Of a DNA stretch of 64,000 nt, positions 10,820 to 22,748 are shown one piece after another. The first letter of the stretch is position 1. Each line of letters begins with the position of its first letter. Source of the DNA: Gnetum montanum (Eukaryota; Streptophyta; Gnetopsida; Gnetales; Gnetaceae); NCBI GenBank assembly GCA_015680685.1, contig MNCI01004870.1, forward strand, positions 5,115-69,114, written 5' to 3'. The notes beneath the pieces are model-generated. The model had not been told where the DNA came from. It did not search any database and worked only from the letters and a program-made list of their open reading frames with translations. The translations under genes and the position numbers were made by a program.

Positions 10820-13593
10820 CCCCTTCAAACCAAATGCCACTCAAGATTCATGTTGTTATGCTTAATCATGTCATATCTACTTAGATCCATGTTGGAAACC
10901 TTCCTAGGAAATTAGTTGATCCTGGAAGACCTCTGATTTATTTATAGATTATTGGGAATGAACCTAATTTCTCATGAGATGTATACTATATGGAACCTAC
11001 CTCCTCTAAATAAGAGAAATAACATATTAGAATTGACAAACTAGTCCATCATTGTTCCATAGGGACTAGTGGAAGACATTGTGATCACTGTCTATGGGTG
11101 GTCTTATCCTATTGATTTACTAGTGATCAAGGTGGAGAACTGCAGAGGGAACTTCCCAATCATCATGGAAAGGGCATGGCTAAGCATCATTGCAAAAATG
11201 GGCATTAAAGATCTTTCCATGGAAATATCTAAAACAAATGCATTTGGAAAGATCAAGAAGAAGTGAGTTCCATGCATCACGTATAGCGATATGAGGTGCA
11301 ATTATGTGCAGAAACTTTGGGCAATGAAACAAGCATCCATCTCTACATGCAAGCAGTGTGCACTAGAAGTAGAAATTCAAAGGTGTTTGTACATAGTAAC
11401 CACAAAACAAGAGGGTACCTAGTGGTTGATGGCTAATTTTGAGAGCAACATACTTTGCATGAAACAACTAAGAGCCTGACATGTGCATATGTCACAGGCA
11501 TGGATGAACTAGAGCAAGTTCATCACCAACTCTTTGATGATGCAAATGATGATACCTACTGGGGAGAGTTGGAAATTCTTGAAAATTTCAAGCAAGAACC
11601 CCATGAACTAAAAACTCTACTAGCCAGCATGGGATATGTGTTTTTGAAAAATGGAAAGTTAGCCATAATTAATGTAAATCTTGCTCCAAAATTGAAAAAG
11701 ATGTTGTTAAATGTGGTTGAAAAATGGTCAGTAGCCTTTTCCTAGTCATATCCAAAACTCATAAGGATTGATCCTAGGATATGCTAGCATTGCATCTATA
11801 TTAATCCAACCGTGAAGCCAAAGAGACAGCCACAAAGGTGATTGAACCCCAAACTGAAGTAGATCATCAAGGAGGAAATTGAATAACTCCTCAAGGAAGG
11901 GTTCATCTATCCCATTGCGGATAGTAAGTGGGTTAGTCCACTCATTATTATGCCCAAAAATGGTGGCAAGTGGCGGGTCTACATCGATTTTCAACTGCTA
12001 AACATGGCAACATTCAAGGACCACTTTCTGTTGTCATTCATTGATCAGGTGTTAGACACAATATCTAAACATTGTTACTATAGTTTTCTAGATAATTATA
12101 GTGGCTATAACCAAATCCAAATCACGCCAGAGGACCAAACCAAAATAACATTCACAAGTCCCTATGAGACTTTTTCATATCGTAAGATACCATTTGGTTT
12201 GTGCAATGCCCTTGCTATGTTCCAACACTTGATCCTTAGCATTTTTCAATAGTAGATTCGTAGCAGTGTGGAAGTCTTCATGGATGACTTCTCCAGCTAT
12301 GGAGCTACATTTGAGCAAGCCTTGGACTACCTTGAGCAAGTGTTAAGATGATGTGTTGAAATAAACTTGCAACTTAACTGGTAGAAAAGTCATCTGATGG
12401 TCTGGGAAGGCATTGTGTTGGGGCATAGAATATTACAAGCAAGAATTGAGGTAGACCCCAAAAAATAAGGGTCATCCAAGGAATAACCTGCAAGCCAAAA
12501 ACTATCAAAGATGTTTGGTCATTCCTTGGACATACTAGCTACTATTGACGATTCATGGAGAATTTCTCTAAGAGCGCAAAACTGTTGGTTGAGTTGACAA
12601 AGAAAGATGCTCCATTTGTTTGGACCACAGAGTGTGAAAAAGCATTCTAGCAACTAAAGGAGAAACTTGTAAAAACTCAAATTCTACAAGCACCTAACTG
12701 GTCCAGATCATTTCATGTCATGATGGATGCATCAAATTATGCCTTGGGAGTTGTGCTTACGTAGATGGATGATAAGAAATTTCCATATTACATCCACTAT
12801 GTTAGCCAAAGCATTGTGGGTGCACAATTGAACTACACCACTACAAAAAAGGGCTGATGGTAGTGGTGTTTGCTCTAGAAAATTTTAGGCATTATGTGCT
12901 TGGATACAAGATGTTTGTGCACATGGACCATAGTGCCATTTTCTTTTTAATGAACAAGACAATGGTGTGTCCCTATGTCATATGGTGGCTAGTGATCTTG
13001 CAAGAATTCGATCTTACGATGGTCGATCAAAAGGGCATTGAGAATGTAGTCGCTAACCACTTGTCTCGGTTACAATGGGACAACAAAGAGAAGGAGAATC
13101 CAGTATCTGATATGTTTCCTAACAAACTCCTCTTTGTTGAGGCTATAACTGAACAATTTCCCAATGAACCTAAATGGTATGATGGCATTCTCACCTATCT
13201 TCTCACCCAAGAGATGCCACAAGGGTTGGACTATTAGAGGAAACAATAGTTTCTTCACCAAGTGAAATGCTTCATGGAGATCAATGGACACCTCTACAAG
13301 GTGTGTACCGATGGCCTGGTTCGATGGTGTCTCCCTGATACTGATCAATTGCATGTTCTCCAGGATGCTCATGAAGGTCCTTGTGGGGGCCACTATGCTA
13401 GGAGATGCATGGCCATTAAAATCTTGATGGTAAGGTATTATTGGCCAACAATTTTTAGGGATGCTCATCAGTATGTCCACTCTTGTGAATGTTGCCAACA
13501 AGATGGTGGAATGACTGCTTGAATGGAGGGACCTCAACAATGGATTCAACCACTAGAACCCTTCGACATCTGGGGCACTGATTTCATGGGTTT
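10820..13593 (+). pseudogene. Element A pol, part 1: protease, RT, RNase H, start of integrase
   Basis: The protease region is at about 10840-11270 and includes GLVEDIV and IIMERAWL, conserved in C and D. RT spans about 11850-12450: KEEIE, GGKWRVYIDF, LLNMATFKDHF, QVLDTISKHCYYSFLD, YSGYNQI, PFGLCNA and the catalytic FMDDF at 12277-12291, which is kept here. RNase H is at about 12715-13080 (DASNYALG, then VLGYKMFVHMDHSA). The integrase zinc finger is at about 13365-13500, with H-x6-H in HEGPCGGH and C-x2-C in CECC. The reading frame reaches WGTDFMG, the first catalytic Asp region, and is cut there by Element B at 13594. Several stops and frameshifts are present. Confidence 0.88.
13589..13593. 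repeat. Target-site duplication of Element B, left copy (GGTTT)
   Basis: The right copy is AGTTC at 22749-22753. Joining the flanks with one GGTTC gives ATTTCATGGGTTCCATCAC, which lines up without a gap to the same integrase site in Element C at 34751-34769. One copy gained C-to-T and the other G-to-A. Confidence 0.8.
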
Positions 13594-14397
13594 TGATGAA
13601 TCGTGATTTGTCAGGCCTTGATATCAAGTATGTGATATCATGGCATGGATACAATATTATATACACAATATTGTGATTCCTGTGTTAGCCTATAAATACA
13701 GCACTTAGGCGCATATTTGATAGTTTTTAGTGAAGTTCTTTTCTTTCTATTTATTTTGGTAGTTTAGTTTTCAATTTCTTTCTTTCAAGCTAGTTCTTCC
13801 TAGTGCATACATGTAGTGTGACATTTGTAATTACATGACACCTTTGTTCGAGTGTGATGTACTTGGACACACGCATGATCAATAATAAAGATCGAGATTA
13901 CTTTCATCATTGTAGCTTTCACTTAGATTGATTTTTGTTGTTTTAATTATTTAATGCCTTCTTTAGTTAATAGTTCGAATTATTATTATTTACTTTTCTT
14001 GTCATTAAGCAGAATGTATACACCTTAATCATGAGCGTTTAAGTGCAAATATGTGGCACACCCAGCAGTAATCCCATGAAGTCCAAGACATGTATGGATG
14101 GTTAAGGATGGATACCATCGCCATAGGCTAATTTAGGTTTTGCTTTCATTATTAGTTTAATCAATTTATCTTTTTTGTTATCAAGAGTAACTTAGAATTA
14201 GGACAACATCATATGCCCCACTCTAGACTAAACCATATGTGACAAAGCTACTACTAGTCCAAGTGGAAAGATAGCAAACTGCGATCAACGTATAACTATC
14301 CAGGTGCCACAACTAGTCCATCCATGGAGTTCAACTGAATCACATGTACACACTCATATTCATATAGTTGAGTGTAGGGGTACCTCAACGCTCATCA
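13594..14397 (+). repeat. Element B 5' LTR
   Basis: It starts TGATGAATCG and ends GCTCATCA. U3 has GATATCA, GTGATATCA and CAATATTG palindromes at 13620-13676; the TATA box CTATAAATACAG is at about 13691-13702. An AATAAAG signal is near 13883. It matches 21942-22748 along its whole length. Confidence 0.93.
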
Positions 14398-14398
14398 T

Positions 14399-14416
14399 TG
14401 GCACCATTGCCAAGGA
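14399..14416 (+). other. Primer-binding site (tRNA-Asp), Element B
   Basis: TGGCACCATTGCCAAGGA lies one base after the LTR. It differs from the tRNA-Asp complement by four G-to-A changes. Confidence 0.8.
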
Positions 14417-14522
14417 TGGTGCTAGTTATTTAGATTAGTTATATTACACAAGATCGCTATAAAAGGGTATTAACGATATATCTTTCAAGAAGTATTCAAA
14501 CACACATAACAAATCGACAATA

Positions 14523-16987
14523 GTGTCTCACTCAAGTGGAAATGATTATGAGTCGTATAGCACACCTATTGGTTGGAGAACTAACAAAATATACAATGAA
14601 GAAGATTGGAGTGCTCCACCTTATGAAGGGGTTTTTCATGACCATGGCCACCCTAACGACACTCAAAGACTACATTCACCTAAGGTAGACAATCTTGAAG
14701 AAGATGACGTCAATCCTAAACTAGGGAAGGCCTCAAGGCCTAAGACCTCATCAGTACTTAGAAACGATAAACCAAGGGACCTTGAGGAACATTATAAAAG
14801 CCATGGCTATCCTACTAGTTCCTCCTTTTCATCTTCCCCCTCAACTTCAACATCTAGTTCTAACAAAGATGAATGTAGGTATAGCAATAGAGCTCCACAA
14901 AAGGGTCAAAATAAAAGCAAAAAGAAAAAAAACCATAGACACACTCAAGGTCATCAACATAAACACAAGTTCCATCATCACCATTGATCAAATAAAGATT
15001 TTAATCACAACTTGTCTAATGATGATAAACCCCTGTTAGTCCCTAAAAGCCTAATGCACATCATAGAGGCCATTAAGATATCTCACAAGCATCACAAGAA
15101 GAGTTGACTACTTAAGCTTGACTTGAATAATATTCCAAAATTTGTAGGAGGCTATGATTCAGATCCACAACATCATTTACAAGCCTTTCATGATGCTTAT
15201 GTGCTCAAAAATGTGGATAGGAAATGGAAAAAGCTTAAGCTCTTTCCTAGGATACTAATCGATAAAGCCAAAGTGTGGTATAGATCATTGGAACCAAATT
15301 CAATCAAACGATGGTCAACCATGCTAGAACTTTTCAATAAAAGATACCAAACCTATGTGCAAGTGTCCACCTTAAGGAGACAAATCCAAAGATGGAAACA
15401 AGAACAACAAGAACCCTTGGACATGGCCTTAGATATATACTATTGCTTACTAAATAAATTTCCAGGTCATAGGTTCTCCAAGAAAGAGCAAATACTCCAC
15501 ATTATAGATGGGCTTAGCAATGAAACAAGGGTGAACCTTGGAAAGTATGCCTAAGGAAAACTCTATAAGATCCAAGCCCACCAAGTCAAAGAACTAATAG
15601 AGCATCTAGTGAAAGAAGAGAGAGAATTATCTAAATGGGAGAATGCCAAAGCATCTGAGCATGACCCAACTCTAGAAACAAAAAAGTTTTGGAACTACAA
15701 GGATGAGAAAGCAACCAATTCTAAAAGGGTGATACAATCCCAACCTTTTCCAATACAAAAATTAATAGATGAAATTGAGGCAAAGCATAACAAGATGACC
15801 ATATGGGTAAATGAACAAAGTGTGAATTTAGAAGACACTGTTGGGGAGAGGGTCATCCAAAATAAACTTAACAGTTGAAACAAATAGAGGGTACAAAAAT
15901 TAGAAATAGTTAAGAACACTGTTTAGCAACCAAGGAGAATGGCTAAGGGTAACAAGGCCAAAGAATCAACTATAGATAATGAGGATGGATGTGATGTCTG
16001 TTTATATGACCATCCAAAGGGCCATTGCCTAGTCTTATCACATCTATATGAGCATTGGGCAAGGAAGCTGCACTAAAAATTCATATAAAGATATTAGTTT
16101 AAATGCATCCTTGTTCCACAAGGTAATTATGGACAACCCCATAACCCATTGTACTATCCTGAGGGGAGCTATTACCAGCCTTAACACTTTGCTCCACCGT
16201 TGTGGAAAAACTCACAGGTGTGGGGGAGGCCACCATCTAGCTAGCCACATCCTCCCTGTTCACCAGAAACAAATGCCTACTATGTTCAACATCTTGTTTC
16301 TCCATCCAATTCTGAATCCTCTACCTCCAATCACTGTTATCACTCTCTCGGGTATCATCAACTTGTGTCTTCTCCTGAGGGATCACCACCTCATACTTCT
16401 CACACTTCTCCTCACCTCGATATTCTCATCCTTCACCTCCTTCTACACTACCATCAGATGTATCAAACGATTCTGCACCACCGTGCCAACCAACAGATGT
16501 AACGTGTGCTGCTGCTATTAACAAAAGTAGGTTTCCTATGCAACATTGGAAGCGTCCCTTCTTTAGGCATGGTTGTAGGAAGAAGAATCACACTTCTGAA
16601 CCTACTCCACCCTCTAAACTAGCCCACAATCAACCTAGTGCCACACCTTCCTTAGCTCCATCAAAAGCCCCTGTCACTATACCCAAGCCTCCACCTCACA
16701 CTCCAACATCCACATGATCCATTAAATTCACCAATGTGAAGGGATATACAGATCCATGCATACTACCATATAGTCAAGGGTGCCATGGTCGACTGGATTT
16801 CCCGTATAATGTACACACACCATCCAACCTAGCCCACTATGCTTTCTATAATTAGGTGTGTGACCAACGATTTCTCTACCCAGCCACCATACCACCAATA
16901 GATATCCAGTGTTTGGGGCATGAAGGATTCCCAATGTTTCATACATGCATGGATCCTATTCATCCACTTATTAATCCTAGCCACAAC
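14523..16987 (+). pseudogene. Element B gag with Pro-rich tail
   Basis: One frame starts at 14523, where GTG stands at the position of the ATG in Element D. A Ser/His/Lys-rich N-terminal part ends in a stop at 14985; the same frame continues into the Retrotrans_gag core at 15123-15554 (KFVGGYDSDPQHHLQAFHDA, VWYRSLEP, RWSTMLELFNKRYQTY, GLSNETR). The Cys/His cluster CDVCLYDHPKGHC at 15990-16028 is the best preserved of the four elements. A Pro/Ser/Tyr-rich tail shifts frame between about 16080 and 16470, then reads NKSRFPMQHWKRPFF. From 16728 to 16987 comes a segment I do not recognise (CHGRLDFPYN, FPMFHTCMDP). There are only a few stops, so it decayed less than gag in A. Confidence 0.85.
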
Positions 16988-16995
16988 TAAATGTT

Positions 16996-18369
16996 TAGTC
17001 GTGGGGGTCACCCCTCATCCTAATTTCCAGAATTCTTAAGTGTTGTTTCTATCTTTTTGTTTTATGATTTTTTTTTTCATTTTTCTATTTATTTTACTTT
17101 TTCTAATTATTGTTTTCAATTTTCCGTTGTAATCTTGATCATGAATAAGTTGATCATGTTGCCCATTAAGGTGACATTTTTCTCTATGTTTTCTAGTTAT
17201 AAGGGACCAATTATTCAGACATTGAGACCATGACATCCATCCACCTATTCCATTAATAAGAGGTTCATGCTCTGGTCACAATGATAATCTTTTTCATCAT
17301 CCAACTATAAATAATTTGATAATCATTATGTCTAGAGAGACGAGTGAAGGACTAAGGTGGAATGACAAGGGTGTGACATCAAGTGGATTTGTAGATTCTC
17401 TTTGGCTACTTCTGTATGCTCTAGCATGTTTCTGAGGTTGTAACTATATCCTTGTAGATCTAACAAAAAATGGGAGTATGAGCAACTCAAAATGGCATTA
17501 AATAAGCTTTTGTGGATCCCACTAGAAAGACATGTATCCATGCCTAAAGGTAGGTGACTTCATAGAGCCATCAAAAAATAAAATAAAATAAAATAATAAT
17601 AAAAGTGTGTCATCATGATGCTCCTCCATTACTCCTCCCTTGAACAAAATGCCAAGTGATGTTACTCCTTGCAACTTTGGTAGACTTATTGTTGTTTGTT
17701 GATGGGATGAAGTGATGTGGTGTCATTGCAATGTGGTATGGACTTACTTTGAAACTTGGAAATGTAGACACATGGTTATTTAACCACTAATTACACACAA
17801 TATTCCATTTTGACCATAATTAGAAACCTCATGCCCTAATTTCTGCGATCCCTTCTACAGTCCATCTCATCTTGTTATCCGAATGTTCATAAATTATGGT
17901 TGGTGTAATGTAGAGTTATTATCTCAACTCGGTGGTTCTAACATGTGTGTTTTGTTCATAGGTATATGTTGCATTCAACTTCTCTAGTGCCCACAAACAT
18001 TGGAAGTGTGGTTTCACAAGGGCATCATAGGCTAGAGCCTACTTTGGGGAGGACCCACTTATGTAACTTTTGTAACTTGTCCCTGTTGCACATGAGCACA
18101 TTATTTTACACCCTCCAACTACTTACCTAAGTGAACTATCCTTTCCCTTATCATTTTAATCAATCGTTCCTCAACAATTACTATACACCCTTCATCCTAG
18201 CCCTTTTTCACAAATTTTAATATATGACTCCACCATGACACATTTCTAGTGCCTCAAAATTAATTTTTCAAATACCCTAGACCTTCCAATTTACTCTCAA
18301 ATCCTCCATTAAATATCAAAAATTCATTATTTCACTCAATCCTTACATTTAGTGCATGTCAATGGGGAC
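16996..18369. other. Element B non-coding spacer between gag and the internal promoter
   Basis: It starts with the motif TCGTGGGGGTCACC (16999-17012). It corresponds to the spacer after pol in A, C and D: shared marks include CATCCACC near 17240 and a GGGGAGGA-CCCACTT block near 18045. No coding pattern. In the relatives this spacer follows integrase, so the missing pol was removed between the gag tail and this point. Confidence 0.65.
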
Positions 18370-18443
18370 ATGATATCATGTACACAATATCGCATTTGAC
18401 CTAATATCGGGTATGCGATATCGGGTCTTGCCTACCTATATCT
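18370..18443 (+). promoter_or_regulatory. Internal promoter-like module of Element B
   Basis: It has GATATCATGTACACAATATC and ATATCGGGTATGCGATATCG followed by CTATATCT (18436-18443) as a TATA box. The first block closely matches the U3 of this element's own 3' LTR (GATATCGTATACACAATATT, about 22001-22020). C and D have a module at the same place with the other repeat type. Promoter activity is inferred. Confidence 0.55.
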
Positions 18444-18610
18444 GGTTACAACCCCACCTAATTCAACATTCATTTCCTTCATTTTCCACTAGGGGAGTTG
18501 TTGAAATTTTCATTTGTAACTTAGAGCTTTACCTCTCCATCTTCCAAGCGTAATATCTAGCTCCCTGACATTTTGATTTCAATTCTGTCTGATCCTATTT
18601 GAACCTAGAG

Positions 18611-18995
18611 TGTTTCACTTAGTCATGGGGGGCAGGAGTATTGCAGTAGGAAGTGCACATACTTTTTTTGAAATTTGCTATCATTTGAAGGATATCATAG
18701 GGGTAAGAAATTCAATATTTACTAAAGAAACATTTTATGTTTAAATGCCAAGTTAATTTTCATCATTCACCCAAGCTACCCAAACAATTGTAAGTGCCAC
18801 ATGTAAAGAAATTGATGAAACCCAATGATGTAAGATCAAAAATAACACCTTTTGGAGCCACTTCTTGGAAATATTTCTAACTCTAAAATCACACTACATA
18901 ATTATGGACTGTTAACTAAGGTAATGAGTAAGGTATGAGTTGATACAAATTTCTATACACAACCTTAGTAACAATTGATCTTTGTGTGATTACAG
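18611..18995 (+). other. Putative 5'-UTR intron of the extra ORF, Element B
   Basis: The 3' end TTTGTGTGATTACAG is a good splice acceptor that touches the aORF ATG at 18996. The 5' end lines up with GGAG^GTAAGC in Element D but is decayed here (TGTTTCAC). TCATGGGGGG lies just inside (18623-18632). Confidence 0.45.
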
Positions 18996-21773
18996 ATGGC
19001 CCCAAAAAGAGGAGACCAAGCAGGAGCTTCGTAAGGAGTAGCTAAATGCTCGAGAGGAGGCAGAGGCTAAGGACCTCACATAGAACATGTATAACAGGAA
19101 GCACACTCATTCAGCATTCATTAGGAAACCCCTGCAATAGTGCAATCTGGCCATGCAAAAGGTGGAGAAGTTAGAGTCCCGGAACTAGGGCAACATCTCA
19201 TGTTGTTCCTAGAATGTCTCCAAGCCATTTAGGAGAAGTCCACCTTCTCAACCATGATCGTGGAGCTCAATTTCGGGCCTTTCATCGAGTTTGCCCCCAA
19301 ACTAGTGAAGACTCAACTTAAGGCATCTCCATTTTGGCCCATTCTCTCAAAAAGTGGGAACTAGTATTTAGGTGAAACATACTAATTTTGGCATGAAAAG
19401 GAAGAAGGCACCTTTACCAATGTAGGTGGTGTTCTCATTAATTTCTCTACAAGGGCCATTGCAGAGGCCTTAGATCTTGCAAATGAAGGACCAAAAGTTG
19501 CTCATATATCCACTCGCTCAAACGCAGATGTAAGAAAGTTATGGTTGAAATAGGCTTACAACAAAGAAAATACAGCTTATGGAGAATTGACCCTAGAAGA
19601 GAGGATTTACTTCAATATCGGCACTTATCAGATTTTCCCCACCAAAGGCTTAAACAAACTATCTACTTATGCAACATAGGGTAGTGCAATTTTGATGGGA
19701 AAATTTAATGTAAATTTGCCCCATTTATATTTGATAGAAATACTAAGGTGATTTGAAGAAAGAAAGAAAAGGAAACTTACCTTGCCTTTCCCTTGTCTCA
19801 TCAAAAATCTATGCAAATGTGTTTGAATTTTGGGCTATACAAATGATGTTCTTAGAAAAGCCCAAAATGCTTCGTATGTTGAACTACTCAAACTACTCGC
19901 GCCAAGGAAAGAATTTGGTGAGCAATCAGAGCAAGAAGAAGAGCGAACGGTTAGGCCCACTACACCTCAAATGGTAGGGCCTAGCCAAAAATGGGAAGTA
20001 GGGCCTAGCACACAACCCGCAAGCCAACAAGTCCAGCAATCATTATCGTCGCAATAGGACTATCGATCGTCCATCAGTCACCTCAAAACCATTACTAAGA
20101 TGGTCAGTTGGGGGAGTCATGATGCCAAGAATTTATTCAGGGTCATTGACAATGTCATGTAGCCCATTGTTTCAACTAATCCTACGAGTGGACATATTTC
20201 ATTAATTTTAGGAGGAGAGTCCTAGTGGTCTCAGTAGATCTCTAGGAATGTCACATCCTTCCAAGTCATATTAGAAACTAGTGAAGGTGCCATAGTTGTG
20301 GTCATGCAGCACCAGGATGTGGTAGGCACAATAGAGGTGGTCACAGAACACATCAAAGAATATTTTAATGTCCTTGTTGTGCCACTGGTAGATTTCATAG
20401 GAGTACATGATGCTCAAGTTTTGGCTGGTTTCTCAATGACTCCTGCAAAACATGAGGATATTTTGGATTGCTTGCTACAAATAGGACAAGTCATGACTTC
20501 CTTGTTTGACATCCCTCAAGATGTCACAGCAGTACAATTAGACCTCATTTCAAATAAAGGAAAATTGGTCATGGTTGAACTTAGGGATGAGCATGCAGAA
20601 GCAGAGTTGTAAAGACTGCAAGAAAAGCTCGTCACCCTACAAGCTGAATGAAGGGATCCTTCTTAATTCATTGCAGCTGATCAATTGGATGTTTTTAGAA
20701 ATGAGAAACTAAATAAGTTGTTGGAAGAGAATAAAAAGGTGGCAAGGGAGAAAGAACAAGCTGATTGGAATGCTTCCAAGGCACAAGTTCAAACATATGC
20801 ACATGCTAAGGCTCTCAAGGCCTTACAAGAAGAGAATAAACATCTTACTGCTGAAAATATTTGGTTGATGGCAATTGAAAAATAGAAGAATGTTCTTGAA
20901 GAAAGTTTTCAATAGACAAGAGAAAAATTAGTATGGGTCAACCAAGATATGAATCACTTGGCCAAGGAAAATAGAACCCTTTCTATGAAGAAGGCATGCA
21001 TCATCCATCAAAATATGGTAATAGAGATCAGTGCATGGCAGAATGAGGCCAAGAAGCATGAGAAGTTGAAAAAGCACTTCCGTGATTAGGTGGGCATGTA
21101 CAAAGAACTAATCGAAAAGGAGATCCGTATGACTAAGACTCACATTAATTCTTTTAGTGCTCAACACACTAACTAGCAAGCCATATTGGATACATGTGCC
21201 TTCGTGTACGAAGTCGAACTAAAAAGTCGAGACCTGCAGATTTAAGACTTAAGAAAGTATATGGAATTGGAAAATCTATGATATGACAACTTAGCCATGT
21301 TAATAGTAGGGCACCCAAGAAATGAGATTGAGAAATAGGTAGCTGCCACTTATGCTAAGTATGAGACAAATTTTGTCGAACATAAGAAAATGTTACAAAA
21401 ATTAGAAGTTGCAAACTCTGAATTAGAAGTGGTCAGAGCAAGCTACCATGATCAAAGAGATGTAGTAGTAAATTTGGCTCAATAGCTGATAGATTATCAT
21501 AAATTACAAGATAAAGCTAGAGCCTATGAGGAGGAATGATAGCAATTTGCTACGTGGTATGTCAAAGTGAACCAAATGTTTCCACAGCTACCGTGTCTAT
21601 GGGAGGTGCTAGCTCTATCAAACATTGGGACATTAGCATGGACTATGCATGAGCCTCGAACAGAAGAAGAGAAACTGTAAGCACTTCTCACATGTCAGCA
21701 ATATCAAAAGCCTACAGTACCAGATAAAGGGAAAGCACCAATGGAGGAGCCACCACGTTTGAGAACCACATGA
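18996..21773 (+). pseudogene. Extra ORF (aORF) of Element B: transposon-associated domain plus coiled coil
   Basis: ATG at 18996 and TGA at 21771 are in the same frame, 926 codons apart, with about 29 stops but no net frameshift; open pieces at 19830, 20298 and 20685 all lie in it. Order: basic start MAPKRGDQAG; a conserved segment at codons 95-140 (ELNFGPFIEF, KTQLKASPFWPIL, YLGETY-stop-FW); ERIYFNIGTY and FNVNLPHLYLIEIL (about 205-250); PFPCLIKNLCK (about 262-275), which recalls the FPCLIT-x-LC motif of the plant transposon-protein domain; a Gln/Ser-rich linker; then heptad-rich coiled coil (about 520-880, e.g. LLEENKKVAREKEQAD). C and D have homologues. In C and D some B stops align with Trp (GEWYMGEMY). 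Function unknown; the position is that of Athila env-like genes, but I see no signal peptide or membrane segment. Confidence 0.75.
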
Positions 21774-21928
21774 GTTCCAACATTTTGTATTTTGTTTTTT
21801 GTGTCCAAGTTTTTTGTTTCCCATACTATGACATGGTTAGTTAGTAGTAGTTAATAATCCCATACCTTCATAATGTTTTGTAAGGGGCTCATTTCTCACT
21901 GTATTAACTTAAGAATGAGTTTTTATTC

Positions 21929-21941
21929 AGTCATGTGGGTA
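21929..21941 (+). other. Polypurine tract, Element B
   Basis: AGTCATGTGGGTA directly precedes the 3' LTR. It has been weakened by a T in the G run. C and D keep GTGGGGGTA or ATGGGGGTA at the same spot. Confidence 0.65.
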
Positions 21942-22748
21942 TGATGAATCGCAATTTGCCAAGCCCCAATATCAGGTATGCAATATTGTTGCCTGAATAC
22001 GATATCGTATACACAATATTGTGATTTCTATGTTAGCCTATAAATACAGCACTTAGGTGCACAGTTAGTTTTTAGTGAAGTTCTTTTCTTTCTAGTTCTT
22101 TTGATAGTTTAGTTTTTAGTTTTTAATTTCTTTCTTTCAAGCTAGTTATTCCCAATGCATGCCCGCAGTGTGACATTTGTAATTGCACGACACCTTTGTT
22201 TGAGTGTGACGTACTTGGACATGTGCATGATCGATAATAAAGATCAAGATTACTTTCATCATTGCAGCATTCACTTAGATTAATTTTTGTTGTTTTAATT
22301 ATTTAATGCCTTCTTTAGTTAACAATTCAATTTATTATTATTTACTTTTCTTGTTGTTAAGCGAAATGTGTACTCCTTAATCACAAGTGTTTAAGTGCAA
22401 ATACTTGGCACACCTAGCAATAATCCCACGAAGTCCAAGGTGTGTATGGATAGTTAAGGATGGATACCATCTTCATAGGTTAATTTAGGTTTTGCTTCTA
22501 TTATTAGTTTAATCAATTTATCTTTTCTGTTATTAGGAGTAACATAGAATTAGGACAACATCATATGCCTCACTTTGGATTAACCATACATGACAAAGCT
22601 ACTACTAGTCCAAGTGGAAAGACAAAAAACTGCAATCAACGTATAACTATCTAGGTGCCACAACTAGTCCATCCACGAAGTTTAACTAGATCATGCATAC
22701 ACACTCATATTCGTATGGTTGAGCGTAGGGGTACCTCCTCGCTCATCA
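21942..22748 (+). repeat. Element B 3' LTR
   Basis: It starts TGATGAATCG and ends GCTCATCA, then returns to Element A with AGTTCCATCAC. The U3 palindromes CAATATTG and CGATATCG lie at 21975-22022; the TATA box CTATAAATACAG follows at about 22038-22049. Confidence 0.93.

Larger units (their letters stand above)
13594..22748 (+). mobile_element. Element B: pol-less gypsy element carrying gag and the extra ORF
   Basis: It is 9155 bases long, with LTRs at 13594-14397 and 21942-22748, a tRNA-Asp PBS and a PPT. It has inserted into the integrase gene of Element A. Inside it has gag, a Pro-rich tail with a short unknown segment, a non-coding stretch, an internal promoter-like module and the long extra ORF. 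I see no trace of protease, RT, RNase H or integrase, so it must have moved with enzymes supplied by a relative. The LTR U3 is of GATATC type and the body lacks the clear GGTAACC array of A, C and D, so it is a separate subfamily. Confidence 0.92.

Noticed and set aside
16048-16521. 157-residue plus-strand frame in Element B
   Set aside because: Out of frame with the Pro/Ser-rich gag tail; it reads Leu/Ile-rich text typical of a shifted Pro-Ser-His-rich sequence.
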